Notes under the pieces: generated by a model
The model's input: only the letters and a program-made list of their open reading frames with translations
Database searches by the model: none
Told to the model about the DNA's origin: nothing
NCBI GenBank assembly: GCA_964474045.1
Contig: CAYYRC010000015.1
Span: 18,152 to 82,151 of the forward strand
Direction: 5' to 3'
Origin: JACJWR01 sp964474045
GTDB taxonomy: Bacteria; Actinomycetota; Actinomycetes; S36-B12; UBA10799
Length of the DNA: 64,000 nt
Position numbers and translations under genes: made by a program
Shown here: positions 1 through 7,428 of the stretch, piece after piece
Layout of the letters: each line of letters begins with the position of its first letter
Position numbering within the stretch: the first letter of the stretch is position 1

Positions 1-147
1 GCTCTGCGCCGGCGCCTGGCCGGAGGGGCGCGGCACCAGGCGGAGATGTTCGGCTGGGAGCGCACCACCGGGGAGCTGCTGGACGGCTACTCCCGGGCGA
101 TGGCCGCCAGCACCGTCCTGGCCGGGGCCGACCTGGTGGGGGCCTAG
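1..147 (+). CDS. mshA: MshA glycosyltransferase, C-terminal fragment
   Basis: Only the last 48 codons of a gene entering from the left edge are present, read in frame 1 to a TAG at 145-147. The tail contains WERTTGELLDGYSRA, which resembles the end of D-inositol-3-phosphate glycosyltransferase (GT4 family), the first enzyme of mycothiol synthesis. The identification leans on context: it is followed four bases later by a YbjN-like gene and then gpmA, an order recalled from Mycobacterium tuberculosis (mshA, YbjN-like, gpm1). The fragment carries no catalytic residues, so another GT4 glycosyltransferase cannot be excluded from the fragment alone. Confidence 0.7.
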   Translation, partial: ALRRRLAGGARHQAEMFGWERTTGELLDGYSRAMAASTVLAGADLVGA

Positions 148-151
148 CCCT

Positions 152-670
152 ATGCCCTCGTCGGCGGTGGATGTCCGCGCTGCTCGGGTGGTGGCAGCCT
201 GGTGCATGGACAGCGGCGTCGAACATGAGCGCACTGGCCCGGGCGAGTTCGCCATCGTGCTGCCCGGAGAGCAGAAGCTGCGCTCGACGGTTTCAGTGAC
301 CGTAGGCGTCAACACGGTGGTCATCAACGCCTTCGTCATCAGGCATCCGGACGAGAACGTCGGGGCCGTCCACCGCTTCCTGCTGCAGCGCAACTTGTCG
401 ATCTTCGGCCTCGGCTACGCGATCGACCATCTGGGGGACGTGTTCCTGGTGGGGACGCTGCCATCTGCCGGGCTCAACGCCGATGACTTCGACCGACTCA
501 TGGGCAGCGTCCTGGTCAACGCCGACGCGGTTTTCAACCAGTTGCTGGAACTGGGCTTCGCCTCGGCTATCCGGGCGGAGTGGGAGTGGCGGCTGCGGGC
601 CGGCGAGAGCACCCACAACCTGGCAGCCTTCGAGCACCTCGCACCCCAGCAGCCCACCCAACCCGAGTGA
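152..670 (+). CDS. YbjN-domain protein
   Basis: This 172-residue soluble protein matches the YbjN-like family found between mshA and gpm in many actinobacteria. The family adopts a fold related to type III secretion chaperones, and its cellular role is unknown. The fold region spans roughly residues 10-150, with the typical strand and helix segments NTVVINAFVIRHPDE and VHRFLLQRNLSIFGLGYAID. There is no signal peptide or membrane segment. The ATG at 152 lies four bases after the mshA stop, so translation is probably coupled to mshA. The last 15 residues are polar and Pro/Gln-rich and look disordered. Confidence 0.8.
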   Translation: MPSSAVDVRAARVVAAWCMDSGVEHERTGPGEFAIVLPGEQKLRSTVSVTVGVNTVVINAFVIRHPDENVGAVHRFLLQRNLSIFGLGYAIDHLGDVFLVGTLPSAGLNADDFDRLMGSVLVNADAVFNQLLELGFASAIRAEWEWRLRAGESTHNLAAFEHLAPQQPTQPE

Positions 671-746
671 TGGCCCCGCCCGAGTAACCGAGGCAGCAGC
701 CGCCCCGTAGTCGCAACCCGGGCCGGAGCCGGGCAGACTGAGGGCC

Positions 747-1499
747 ATGAGCGACGAGTACACCCTGATCCTGCTCCGCCACGGCCAGAGCCGCTGGAAC
801 GAGCTCAACCTGTTCACCGGCTGGGTGGACGTCGACCTGACGCAGAAGGGCGAGGCCGAGGCGCTGCGGGGCGGCGAGCTGCTCGCCGAATCCGGCCTGC
901 ACCCCGACGTGGTCCACACCTCGTTGCTGCGCCGCGCGATCCGCACCACCAACCTGGCGCTCGAGGCCGCCGACCGGCTGTGGATTCCCGTGCAGCGCTC
1001 GTGGCGGCTCAACGAGCGCCACTACGGCGCGCTCCAGGGCAAGAACAAGAAGGAGACGCTCGACACCTACGGCGAGGAGCAGTTCATGCTGTGGCGCCGC
1101 TCCTACGACACACCCCCGCCGCCGATCGACCCCGACAGCGAGTTCGCCCAGACCCACGACCCCCGCTACGCCCGACTGGCGCCGGAGGAGCGCCCGGACA
1201 CCGAGTGCCTGAAGGATGTCGTCAACCGCATGCTCCCCTACTGGTACGACGCGATCGTGCCGGACCTGCGGGCAGGCAACACGGTGCTCATCGGTGCCCA
1301 CGGAAACTCGTTGCGGGCGCTGGTGAAGCACCTCGACCAGATCTCCGACGAGGACATAGCCGCGCTCAACATCCCCACCGGCATCCCGCTCGTCTATCGG
1401 CTGGACGCCGACCTGCGGCCAACCGTGCCGGGCGGCGAGTACCTGGATCCCGCGGCCGCAGCGAACGCCGCCGCCGCAGTCGCCAACCAGGGCCGCTGA
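747..1499 (+). CDS. gpmA: 2,3-bisphosphoglycerate-dependent phosphoglycerate mutase
   Basis: This 250-residue cytosolic enzyme interconverts 3- and 2-phosphoglycerate in glycolysis and gluconeogenesis. The phosphohistidine motif LRHGQSRWN places the catalytic His at residue 12, the second catalytic His is H185 in GAHGNSLRAL, and the acid/base Glu is E90 in RLNERHYGALQG; all are spaced as in E. coli GpmA. The length is normal for the family. The start is ATG 747, preceded by GAGGG; a CAGACT hexamer seven bases before the ATG is one mismatch from the TANNNT box seen at many genes here, so transcription may start at or near the start codon. A dehydrogenase gene follows after five bases. Confidence 0.96.
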   Translation: MSDEYTLILLRHGQSRWNELNLFTGWVDVDLTQKGEAEALRGGELLAESGLHPDVVHTSLLRRAIRTTNLALEAADRLWIPVQRSWRLNERHYGALQGKNKKETLDTYGEEQFMLWRRSYDTPPPPIDPDSEFAQTHDPRYARLAPEERPDTECLKDVVNRMLPYWYDAIVPDLRAGNTVLIGAHGNSLRALVKHLDQISDEDIAALNIPTGIPLVYRLDADLRPTVPGGEYLDPAAAANAAAAVANQGR

Positions 1500-1504
1500 C
1501 GCCC

Positions 1505-2260
1505 GTGACGACGGCGCTCATCACCGGCGCGACCTCCGGCATCGGCCTGAGCATCGCCCGGCAGCTGGCCGGCCGTGGGCATGACCTGGTGCTCGTTTCG
1601 CGCGACGCCGAGCGGCTGCAGCTGGTCGCGGCCGAGATCACGCTGCAGTTCGGCCGCTCCTGCGAGGTGCTCCCCGCGGACCTGGCCGACCTCGATCAGT
1701 CGCGCGCCGTCGAGGCGCGGCTCGCAGATGAGGGGCGGCCCATCGAGTGGCTCGTCGCAAACGCCGGCTTCGGCATCAAGCAGCCATTCGACGCCAGCAC
1801 GGTCGAGGGCGAGCAAGCCATGATCGACATCCTGATCAGCTCGCCCATGCGGTTGGCCCACGCAGCGCTTCCGGGCATGCTGGCCCGCGGCTCGGGGCGC
1901 ATCCTCATCGTGTCGAGCGTCGCCTCGTTCGCGCCCATGGGCACCTATTCGGCGGCCAAGGCTTGGGCAACCTGCTTCGCCGAGAGCCTGCAGCTGAAGT
2001 ACGGTCCCGACGGGGTGCACACGACCGCGCTGTGCCCCGGCTTCACCCGCACGGAGTTCCACGAGCGGGCCGACATCGACATGACGGGCCTGCCGGAGTT
2101 CCTCTGGTTGGACGCCGACGCCGTCGCAGCGGCAGGCATCGACGCGTGCGAGGCTGGCAAGGCGCTGAGCGTCCCCGGCCTGGTCTACAAAGGCGTGTAC
2201 CGCCTGACGGAACTCGTGCCGCGGTCGGTCAAGCGCGCCATCGTCGGCCGCATGCAGTAG
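1505..2260 (+). CDS. Short-chain dehydrogenase/reductase
   Basis: This is a classical NAD(P)-dependent SDR oxidoreductase of 251 residues. It shows the cofactor motif TGATSGIG at residues 7-14, NAG at 86-88, catalytic S138 and the Y148-xxx-K152 pair in YSAAK. The start is taken as GTG 1505, because this puts the Rossmann strand (TTALITGA) at the very N-terminus as in the family; longer versions would run back into gpmA in another frame. It lies five bases after gpmA and is probably cotranscribed. The substrate is unknown. The tail with LTELVPRSVKRAIVGRM resembles the short-chain dehydrogenases often annotated as DltE/YqjQ-like. Confidence 0.88.
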   Translation: MTTALITGATSGIGLSIARQLAGRGHDLVLVSRDAERLQLVAAEITLQFGRSCEVLPADLADLDQSRAVEARLADEGRPIEWLVANAGFGIKQPFDASTVEGEQAMIDILISSPMRLAHAALPGMLARGSGRILIVSSVASFAPMGTYSAAKAWATCFAESLQLKYGPDGVHTTALCPGFTRTEFHERADIDMTGLPEFLWLDADAVAAAGIDACEAGKALSVPGLVYKGVYRLTELVPRSVKRAIVGRMQ

Positions 2261-2382
2261 CGGTGGGGCTGGCTCACACGGGCGGCTTGGGCGGGGCCGC
2301 AGTGGCCGACGCCCGTTGCCAGCACACCGGCGAGTTCGGAGTCCGCCGAGGTCACCGCGCCCGGCTGCCGTCCCCACCACCG

Positions 2383-4158
2383 TCAACCGCCGTCATGTCC
2401 GCTTCCCCCCTTGCGCTGCCCGTGCCCACCCGACGGGACAGCCAACGCATCCACAGCGTATTCGATTCGTTCGAACACCGGCCCGATGTCCCGCTCCAGG
2501 TCCGCCCGGGCGAACGCTTTGGCCGACCATCCCAGGGCGGTGGCCACAGCGAGGGTGACGCCCTGATCTCGGCACCAGTCTGCCAGGCGGCGAAGCGCGA
2601 TGACGCCCGTGTAGTCGACGTCGGTCACCCCCGAGAAGTCCAGCACGACGACAGTCGGAGAGGTCCCCCCGCCCTCGGCGACCAGCCGAAGCAGATCCCG
2701 CGCGGCAGCACGAACGTCAGCGGCGAACCAGTTGGCGTTGCCGAACCACAGCGGACCGCCGAGGCGCAGCACGACGACTCCGGGCTGGCGACGGGCCAGC
2801 GGCTCCTGGTACAGCGGCCGCCAGCTTCGGTCCGCGCCGGGCAGGCGTCCCATCTCGACTATGAGCGGCCGGGCCGTGCGCTCCACCCGCTCCAGCAGCG
2901 TGTACACCACGGCGATCAGCACGCCGATCTCCACCCCGAAGATCACCACCGCCGCTGCGGTCCCCAGGGTGACGGCCAACGTGCGCTTGCTGAACCGGGC
3001 GATGCGCTTGATCTCCGGCACGTCCACGATGGTGATGGCCACGGTAACCAGGACGGCAGCAAGCGTGGCCTTCGGCAGATACTCCAGCAGACCGCCCCCG
3101 AGGACGAGTACCACCGCCACCACCGTCGCGGCGATGACGGCGGCCAGCTGGCTGCGCGCCCCCGCGTTGGTGGCCGCCTTCGTCGAGGTCACCGAGGCGC
3201 TCGCCGGGAATCCACCGAGCACGCTGGCGAACAGGTTGGCCCCGGCCAGCGCGCGCAGGTCGCCGGGGGTGGCGTCGGGCCCGTTGTTGTGTTCGTTGGC
3301 TTGCCGCGACACCGCGGCGGTCTGGGCGAGGGCAAGCAGCATGATCGCCAGGGCGGTGGGCAGCAGGAACTTGAGATCGGCGACCGCGGGCAGCCGCGGA
3401 ACCGGCAGCCCGGACGGCACCGCCCCCACTGTCGGGAGCCCCGCGTCCCGCAAGCCCAGGACAGCGGTCGCCAGGCCGCCGATCACCACCACCAGCAAAG
3501 TTGCGGGAAAGCGCGGACCCACGTACCAGCCGAGTCGGAGCATGACCATGCCGACCACGAAAAGGGCCACCGACAACCAGTTGACGTCGCCCAGCTCATG
3601 GACCACCTCCCAGGCCTTGGCAGGAGTGGTCGTCGACTCGATAGACAGCCCGAGGGCGGCCGGAATCTGCGAGATGATCACGATGATGGACAACCCGGCC
3701 ATGAGTCCCACCACAACTGAGCGCGACAGCAGGTCGGCCAGCCAGGTCGCCCGCAGCAGCACGACGACGGCGAGCATCACCCCGACAAGGAGCGCCACGG
3801 TGCCCGCCATCCGGGAGTAGTCCGCGGCCCCCAGCGCCGCGGCCGTCGCCAGGCCCGCGGCGATGACCGGGGCAATGGCGCCCTCGGCGCACACGACGAG
3901 TGCGCCGGTGCGTGCCAGCAGGATGGTCCCCAAAGCTCCGGCGAGGAACGTGTAGAGCCCGGTCACCGTGGGCATGCCCGCCAGCGTCGCGATGGCGAGC
4001 TGGGACGGCAGGGCGAGGGCGGCGAAGGTCAGGCCGGCAAGCAGGTCCCCTGCCAGCCAGAACCGGCGGTAGCCCTCGAAGCTCGACAACACGGGCCAAA
4101 GCCGTCGACCGACGAGCGGCTGCCGTGCCGTCCCAGGGGTCGGCGAGTCCGCGTCCAC
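2383..4158 (-). CDS. SulP-family anion transporter with STAS domain
   Basis: This 591-residue inner-membrane protein belongs to the SLC26/SulP family, which transports sulfate, bicarbonate or other anions. The transmembrane part (about residues 20-420) has SulP-type segments such as GDLLAGLTFAALALPSQLAIATLAGM near the N-terminus. The cytoplasmic C-terminus is a STAS domain with VVVLDFSGVTDVDYTGV, followed by a His/Gly-rich tail. The start is placed at GTG 4158, because longer forms would overlap the divergent aminotransferase, and because TAGCGT sits seven bases upstream of this GTG on the same strand. Substrate is not predictable from sequence; no carbonic anhydrase or sulfate assimilation gene is adjacent. 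Confidence 0.87.
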   Translation of the reverse strand: MDADSPTPGTARQPLVGRRLWPVLSSFEGYRRFWLAGDLLAGLTFAALALPSQLAIATLAGMPTVTGLYTFLAGALGTILLARTGALVVCAEGAIAPVIAAGLATAAALGAADYSRMAGTVALLVGVMLAVVVLLRATWLADLLSRSVVVGLMAGLSIIVIISQIPAALGLSIESTTTPAKAWEVVHELGDVNWLSVALFVVGMVMLRLGWYVGPRFPATLLVVVIGGLATAVLGLRDAGLPTVGAVPSGLPVPRLPAVADLKFLLPTALAIMLLALAQTAAVSRQANEHNNGPDATPGDLRALAGANLFASVLGGFPASASVTSTKAATNAGARSQLAAVIAATVVAVVLVLGGGLLEYLPKATLAAVLVTVAITIVDVPEIKRIARFSKRTLAVTLGTAAAVVIFGVEIGVLIAVVYTLLERVERTARPLIVEMGRLPGADRSWRPLYQEPLARRQPGVVVLRLGGPLWFGNANWFAADVRAAARDLLRLVAEGGGTSPTVVVLDFSGVTDVDYTGVIALRRLADWCRDQGVTLAVATALGWSAKAFARADLERDIGPVFERIEYAVDALAVPSGGHGQRKGGSGHDGG

Positions 4159-4165
4159 ACCACCG

Positions 4166-4171
4166 ACGCTA
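4166..4171 (-). promoter_or_regulatory. Leaderless -10 box for the SulP gene
   Basis: TAGCGT on the minus strand is seven bases upstream of GTG 4158, which would place the transcript start at the start codon. The same hexamer serves the divergent aminotransferase. No convincing -35 is visible. Confidence 0.5.
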
Positions 4172-4188
4172 GTACTGGGCGGTGGCGC

Positions 4189-4194
4189 TAGCGT
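4189..4194 (+). promoter_or_regulatory. Leaderless -10 box for the aminotransferase
   Basis: TAGCGT lies seven bases before ATG 4202. There is no Shine-Dalgarno sequence, which fits leaderless initiation. Confidence 0.5.
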
Positions 4195-4201
4195 GGGCGA
4201 G

Positions 4202-5395
4202 ATGGATGACTTCAGCCGCCTGATCCCCCGGATGCGCCCGCACACCCGTTCGGTGTTCGGCGAGTACTCCGCGCTGGCAGTGCAGCTCGGCGCGGTCAAC
4301 CTCGGCCAGGGCTTCCCAGACACCGACGGTCCGCAGCTGGTCAAGGACGTGGCGATCGCAGCAATCGCCGGCGGCTCCGCCAACCAGTACCCGCCGCGGC
4401 ATGGGCTGCCCGACCTGCTGGAGGCGGTCTGCGAACACCAGCTGCGCTTCTACGGCCTGCGCTACGACCCCGCCACCGAGGCCGTGATCGGCACCGGCGC
4501 GAGTGAGCTGATCTCGGCGGCGATCCTGGCGCTGGCCGACTTCGGCGACGAGGTGATCGTGCCAGAGCCCTGGTTCGACGTCTACGGCGCCGGCATCTCG
4601 CTGGCAGGTGCCGTGCAGGTGGACGTGCCGCTCCAGCGCACGACTGCTGGCTACCGGTTGGACGCGCCCGCGATCGAGGCTGCCATAACCGACCGGACGC
4701 GGATCATCCTGCTCAACAACCCGCACAATCCCACCGGCGCGGTGTTCGACTCCGAACAGCTCGCCGAGCTTGCGTCGATCGCCCAGCGCCACGATCTGAT
4801 CGTGCTGAGCGACGAGGTCTACGAGCACATCGTCTTCCCGCCGGCACGCCACGTGCCGATGGCCACCGTGCCCGGGATGCGCGAGCGCACCGTGACGTTC
4901 GGCAGCGGCGGCAAGACTTTCTCGCTGACCGGCTGGAAGGTCGGCTGGGCGACGGGGCCCGCCGACCTGATAGCCGCCGTCCGGGTAGTCCGACAACACA
5001 TGTCCTATGTCAGCAGCGGCCCCTTCCAGCCGGCGATTGCGGCTGGCCTGCGCCTGGGGGACGAGTACTTCGAGGGGTTGGCCGCCCAGATGGACGCCGG
5101 CCGTCAGCTGCTGGGCGACGGGCTGGCCAGGTTGGGCCTCGACGTGGTGCCGACGGCCGGCTCCTACTTCCTCGTCACCGATGCCACCGCGTTGGGCTGG
5201 CCGGACGGCGCCGCCTTCGTCGATCACATCGTGCACAACGCCGGTGTGGTCGCCATTCCCGTGGAGCGCCTGAGCAGCGGGGGTGCCGGGGTGGAACTCG
5301 TGCGCTGGACGTTCTGCAAGCGGCCCGAGGTGCTGCAGGAGGCCCTGCGACGGCTCGCAGCGACCGACTTGCGGGGTCCTGTAGTCAAGCGGTAG
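4202..5395 (+). CDS. Class I/II PLP-dependent aminotransferase
   Basis: This 397-residue fold-type I aminotransferase resembles the methionine/kynurenine/DapC-like subgroup. Visible signatures are the GASELISAAILAL cofactor loop, NNPHNPTGAVF, the SDEVYEHIVF strand, and the PLP lysine K238 in GSGGKTFSLTGWKVGW. The substrate carboxylate Arg should be in VELVRWTFCKR near the C-terminus. Candidate roles are N-succinyldiaminopimelate aminotransferase or methionine aminotransferase; sequence alone does not decide. ATG 4202 is preferred to GTG 4193 because a TAGCGT box lies exactly seven bases before it. It is divergent from the SulP gene with 43 bases between start codons. Confidence 0.9.
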   Translation: MDDFSRLIPRMRPHTRSVFGEYSALAVQLGAVNLGQGFPDTDGPQLVKDVAIAAIAGGSANQYPPRHGLPDLLEAVCEHQLRFYGLRYDPATEAVIGTGASELISAAILALADFGDEVIVPEPWFDVYGAGISLAGAVQVDVPLQRTTAGYRLDAPAIEAAITDRTRIILLNNPHNPTGAVFDSEQLAELASIAQRHDLIVLSDEVYEHIVFPPARHVPMATVPGMRERTVTFGSGGKTFSLTGWKVGWATGPADLIAAVRVVRQHMSYVSSGPFQPAIAAGLRLGDEYFEGLAAQMDAGRQLLGDGLARLGLDVVPTAGSYFLVTDATALGWPDGAAFVDHIVHNAGVVAIPVERLSSGGAGVELVRWTFCKRPEVLQEALRRLAATDLRGPVVKR

Positions 5396-5421
5396 CGGGG
5401 TCGGCGCGCCGCGGTGGCTGA

Positions 5422-5967
5422 CTAGGTCGCCCCCGCCAACGGCAATCCGGCCTTCCGAGCCACGATCGCCGCCAGGGCGGCGGCGGCCGCTTCAGCTGGG
5501 TCGCGCAGCTCCGCCACCTCGAAGCCCCGCAGGCGTGCCGGTAGCGCCCCGTCAGCCTCGACGCCCTCGCCAACCCCGGTGGCGATCCACGTCACGGGGG
5601 CATCGGGCCAGTCCATCGCCGGCGCGGGCGCGCGCGAGTCCACCAACACGTAGCCGTTGATGAGGCGCCCCGCGGCGCGCTGGGACAGAGCGAGCGCGGG
5701 GAGCAGACGCCCGCCGTCGCCCAACGCGACGACCACGATCGGGCCTGCCGCTTCCTGCGACCGCAACCACATGGCGACGGACGCGACCCGCCGGGTGTCG
5801 GCCAGCAGCGGCGGCAGCCCCGGCGGCAGGTCGGCCGCCGGAGGGACGAACACCCGCAGCCCCATTCCGACCAGCTCCGCCACCACTTGGGCGAGGAGTC
5901 GTGAGGAGGGCCCCTCCGATCCACCCGGGGGGTCCTCGGGGAGCACCAGGACGCCAGCGACGGACAT
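5422..5967 (-). CDS. Alpha/beta-hydrolase-like protein of unknown function
   Basis: This 181-residue protein looks like a reduced alpha/beta-hydrolase fold. The strand before the nucleophile elbow reads PIVVVALGDGGRLLPALALS, where the usual GxSxG serine position is Asp (GDGG), and a later strand reads NGYVLVDSRAP. Without a Ser or Cys nucleophile it may be a dehalogenase-like hydrolase or a non-catalytic relative. The start is ATG 5967; an upstream TTG is possible. It is convergent with the aminotransferase (26-base gap) and divergent from pyrE (59-base gap). No signal peptide or membrane segment is seen. I do not recognise a specific family. Confidence 0.6.
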   Translation of the reverse strand: MSVAGVLVLPEDPPGGSEGPSSRLLAQVVAELVGMGLRVFVPPAADLPPGLPPLLADTRRVASVAMWLRSQEAAGPIVVVALGDGGRLLPALALSQRAAGRLINGYVLVDSRAPAPAMDWPDAPVTWIATGVGEGVEADGALPARLRGFEVAELRDPAEAAAAALAAIVARKAGLPLAGAT

Positions 5968-6014
5968 GGCCCAAGCCTGCCGCAACGACCTGTCGGCCCG
6001 GTGGCGACACCCCC

Positions 6015-6020
6015 TAGAGT
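6015..6020 (+). promoter_or_regulatory. Leaderless -10 box for pyrE
   Basis: TAGAGT is followed by six bases (GGCCAT) and then the GTG start at 6027. No ribosome binding site is present upstream of the GTG. Confidence 0.6.
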
Positions 6021-6026
6021 GGCCAT

Positions 6027-6566
6027 GTGACCGACACTCGGGAAGCGCTCCTGGAGCGCATCAAGAACGACGCCGTGGTACACGGCAAGGTAACCCTGTC
6101 CAGTGGCAGGGAGGCCGATTACTACGTCGACCTGCGGCGCGTGACGCTGGCGGCGGGCGCCGCACCGCTGGTGGGACGGGCGATGCTCGACCTGACGGCC
6201 GATCTGGACTACGACGCCGTCGGCGGGCTGACGCTGGGCGCTGATCCCGTGGCCACCGCCATGCTGCACTCGGCAGCCGCAGAGGGGCGGGCGCTCGACG
6301 CCTTCGTCGTGCGCAAGGAAGGCAAGGCCCACGGACTGCAGCGACGCATCGAAGGTCCCGACGTTGCGGGTCGGAGGGTGCTCGCGGTCGAGGACACCTC
6401 GACCACCGGCGGTTCCGTGCTTACGGCTGTGGAAGCCCTGCGCGAGGCGGGCGCAGACGTCGTGGGCGTCGCAGTGATCGTCGAGCGGGGGGCGCGGCCG
6501 GCCGTCGAGGCCGCTGGCCTGCCCTATCTGACGGTCTTCGAGCTAGCGGACTTGGGTCTGGGCTAG
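6027..6566 (+). CDS. pyrE: Orotate phosphoribosyltransferase
   Basis: PyrE transfers phosphoribosyl from PRPP to orotate, giving orotidine 5'-phosphate in de novo pyrimidine synthesis. The 179-residue protein contains the PRPP-binding motif VLAVEDTSTTGGS at residues 118-130, the flexible catalytic loop FVVRKEGKAHG at 93-103, and the N-terminal VTLSSGREADYYVDLRRV segment typical of actinobacterial PyrE. The start is GTG 6027, supported by the TAGAGT box six bases upstream. It is monocistronic: the gene upstream is divergent and the DedA gene downstream is convergent. Pyrimidine synthesis genes other than pyrE are not in this window. Confidence 0.95.
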   Translation: MTDTREALLERIKNDAVVHGKVTLSSGREADYYVDLRRVTLAAGAAPLVGRAMLDLTADLDYDAVGGLTLGADPVATAMLHSAAAEGRALDAFVVRKEGKAHGLQRRIEGPDVAGRRVLAVEDTSTTGGSVLTAVEALREAGADVVGVAVIVERGARPAVEAAGLPYLTVFELADLGLG

Positions 6567-6648
6567 GCCGCAGGAGCGCAACCTCGACGTCAGGAGCGGG
6601 GTCGCGAGTGACCCTCCCGTTGCATCGACCGCCACTTGACGGGTCCCT

Positions 6649-7323
6649 CTAGGAGCTCTGCCCCACCTCCGCGCGGGCCTTCTCACGCCGGTGCTTGAGG
6701 TACTCGAAAACGATCGGGATCACCGACACGAGCACCACGAGGATCAGGATGAGCTCGATGTTGTCCTTGACGAAGGGGATGTTGCCCAGGAAGTAGCCGA
6801 GCAGCGTCACCCCCGTTGCCCACAGCACGCCGCCCACCGCGCTGTAGATGACGAACTTGCGGTAGTCCATGCGCCCGACGCCGGCGATAGCCGTGATGAA
6901 CGTGCGCACGATGGGCACGAATCGGGCCAGGACGATCGCCTTGTTCCCGTACTTCTCGAAGAACTCGTGGGTCTTGTCGACGTACTCCTTCTTGAAGAAT
7001 CGCGAATCGTCCTTCTTGAACAGCTTCGGCCCAGCCTTGTAGCCGATCCAGTAGCCGACCATGTTGCCGATGATGGCCGCCGCCGTCAGCAGGAGGCAGA
7101 CGAGCCAGATGGGCAGGTTGATGTACAGGCCCTGCGCCACGAAGAGTCCCGTGATGAACAGCAGCGAGTCGCCCGGCAGGAAGAACCCGATGAGCAGGCC
7201 GGTCTCGGCGAAGATGATGAGAATGACCCCGACGAGGGCGAAGGTGCCCAGCGACGCGAGCAGCTCCTCCGGGTTCAGGTAGTCCGTTATTCCGGCGGGA
7301 AGGGACGAGAGTATGGCAAGCAC
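6649..7323 (-). CDS. DedA-family membrane protein
   Basis: This 224-residue multipass membrane protein belongs to the DedA (SNARE-associated/VTT) superfamily, members of which act in lipid-carrier recycling and envelope homeostasis. The two signature motifs are present: FLPGDSLLF at residues 48-56 and ARFVPIVRTF at 133-142, with a reentrant loop between hydrophobic segments. The C-terminus is short, charged and cytoplasmic. The start is GTG 7323, with TAACCT six bases upstream. A DedA gene near fba and pyrE is also recalled in mycobacteria. It is convergent with pyrE and divergent from the flavoenzyme gene at 7429. Confidence 0.93.
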   Translation of the reverse strand: MLAILSSLPAGITDYLNPEELLASLGTFALVGVILIIFAETGLLIGFFLPGDSLLFITGLFVAQGLYINLPIWLVCLLLTAAAIIGNMVGYWIGYKAGPKLFKKDDSRFFKKEYVDKTHEFFEKYGNKAIVLARFVPIVRTFITAIAGVGRMDYRKFVIYSAVGGVLWATGVTLLGYFLGNIPFVKDNIELILILVVLVSVIPIVFEYLKHRREKARAEVGQSS

Positions 7324-7329
7324 CCCCCG

Positions 7330-7335
7330 AGGTTA
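7330..7335 (-). promoter_or_regulatory. Leaderless -10 box for the DedA gene
   Basis: TAACCT on the minus strand is six bases upstream of GTG 7323; no Shine-Dalgarno lies between. Confidence 0.5.
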
Positions 7336-7428
7336 CCTGCGGCAGGCAGGCCGCCCGATGACTGCCATGCCGCCCGATGTGGTCCGCGAACCCGGCGTCC
7401 AGGCACACAGCTGGGGCACACTCGCGGC

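Noticed and set aside
1747..3720. A plus-strand open frame of 657 codons across the SDR and SulP genes
   Set aside because: It is a shadow of two clearly identified genes, with repetitive Arg/His/Gly composition.
4193..4201. GTG 4193 as the start of the aminotransferase
   Set aside because: It overlaps the TAGCGT -10 box, whose distance to ATG 4202 fits the window's signature.
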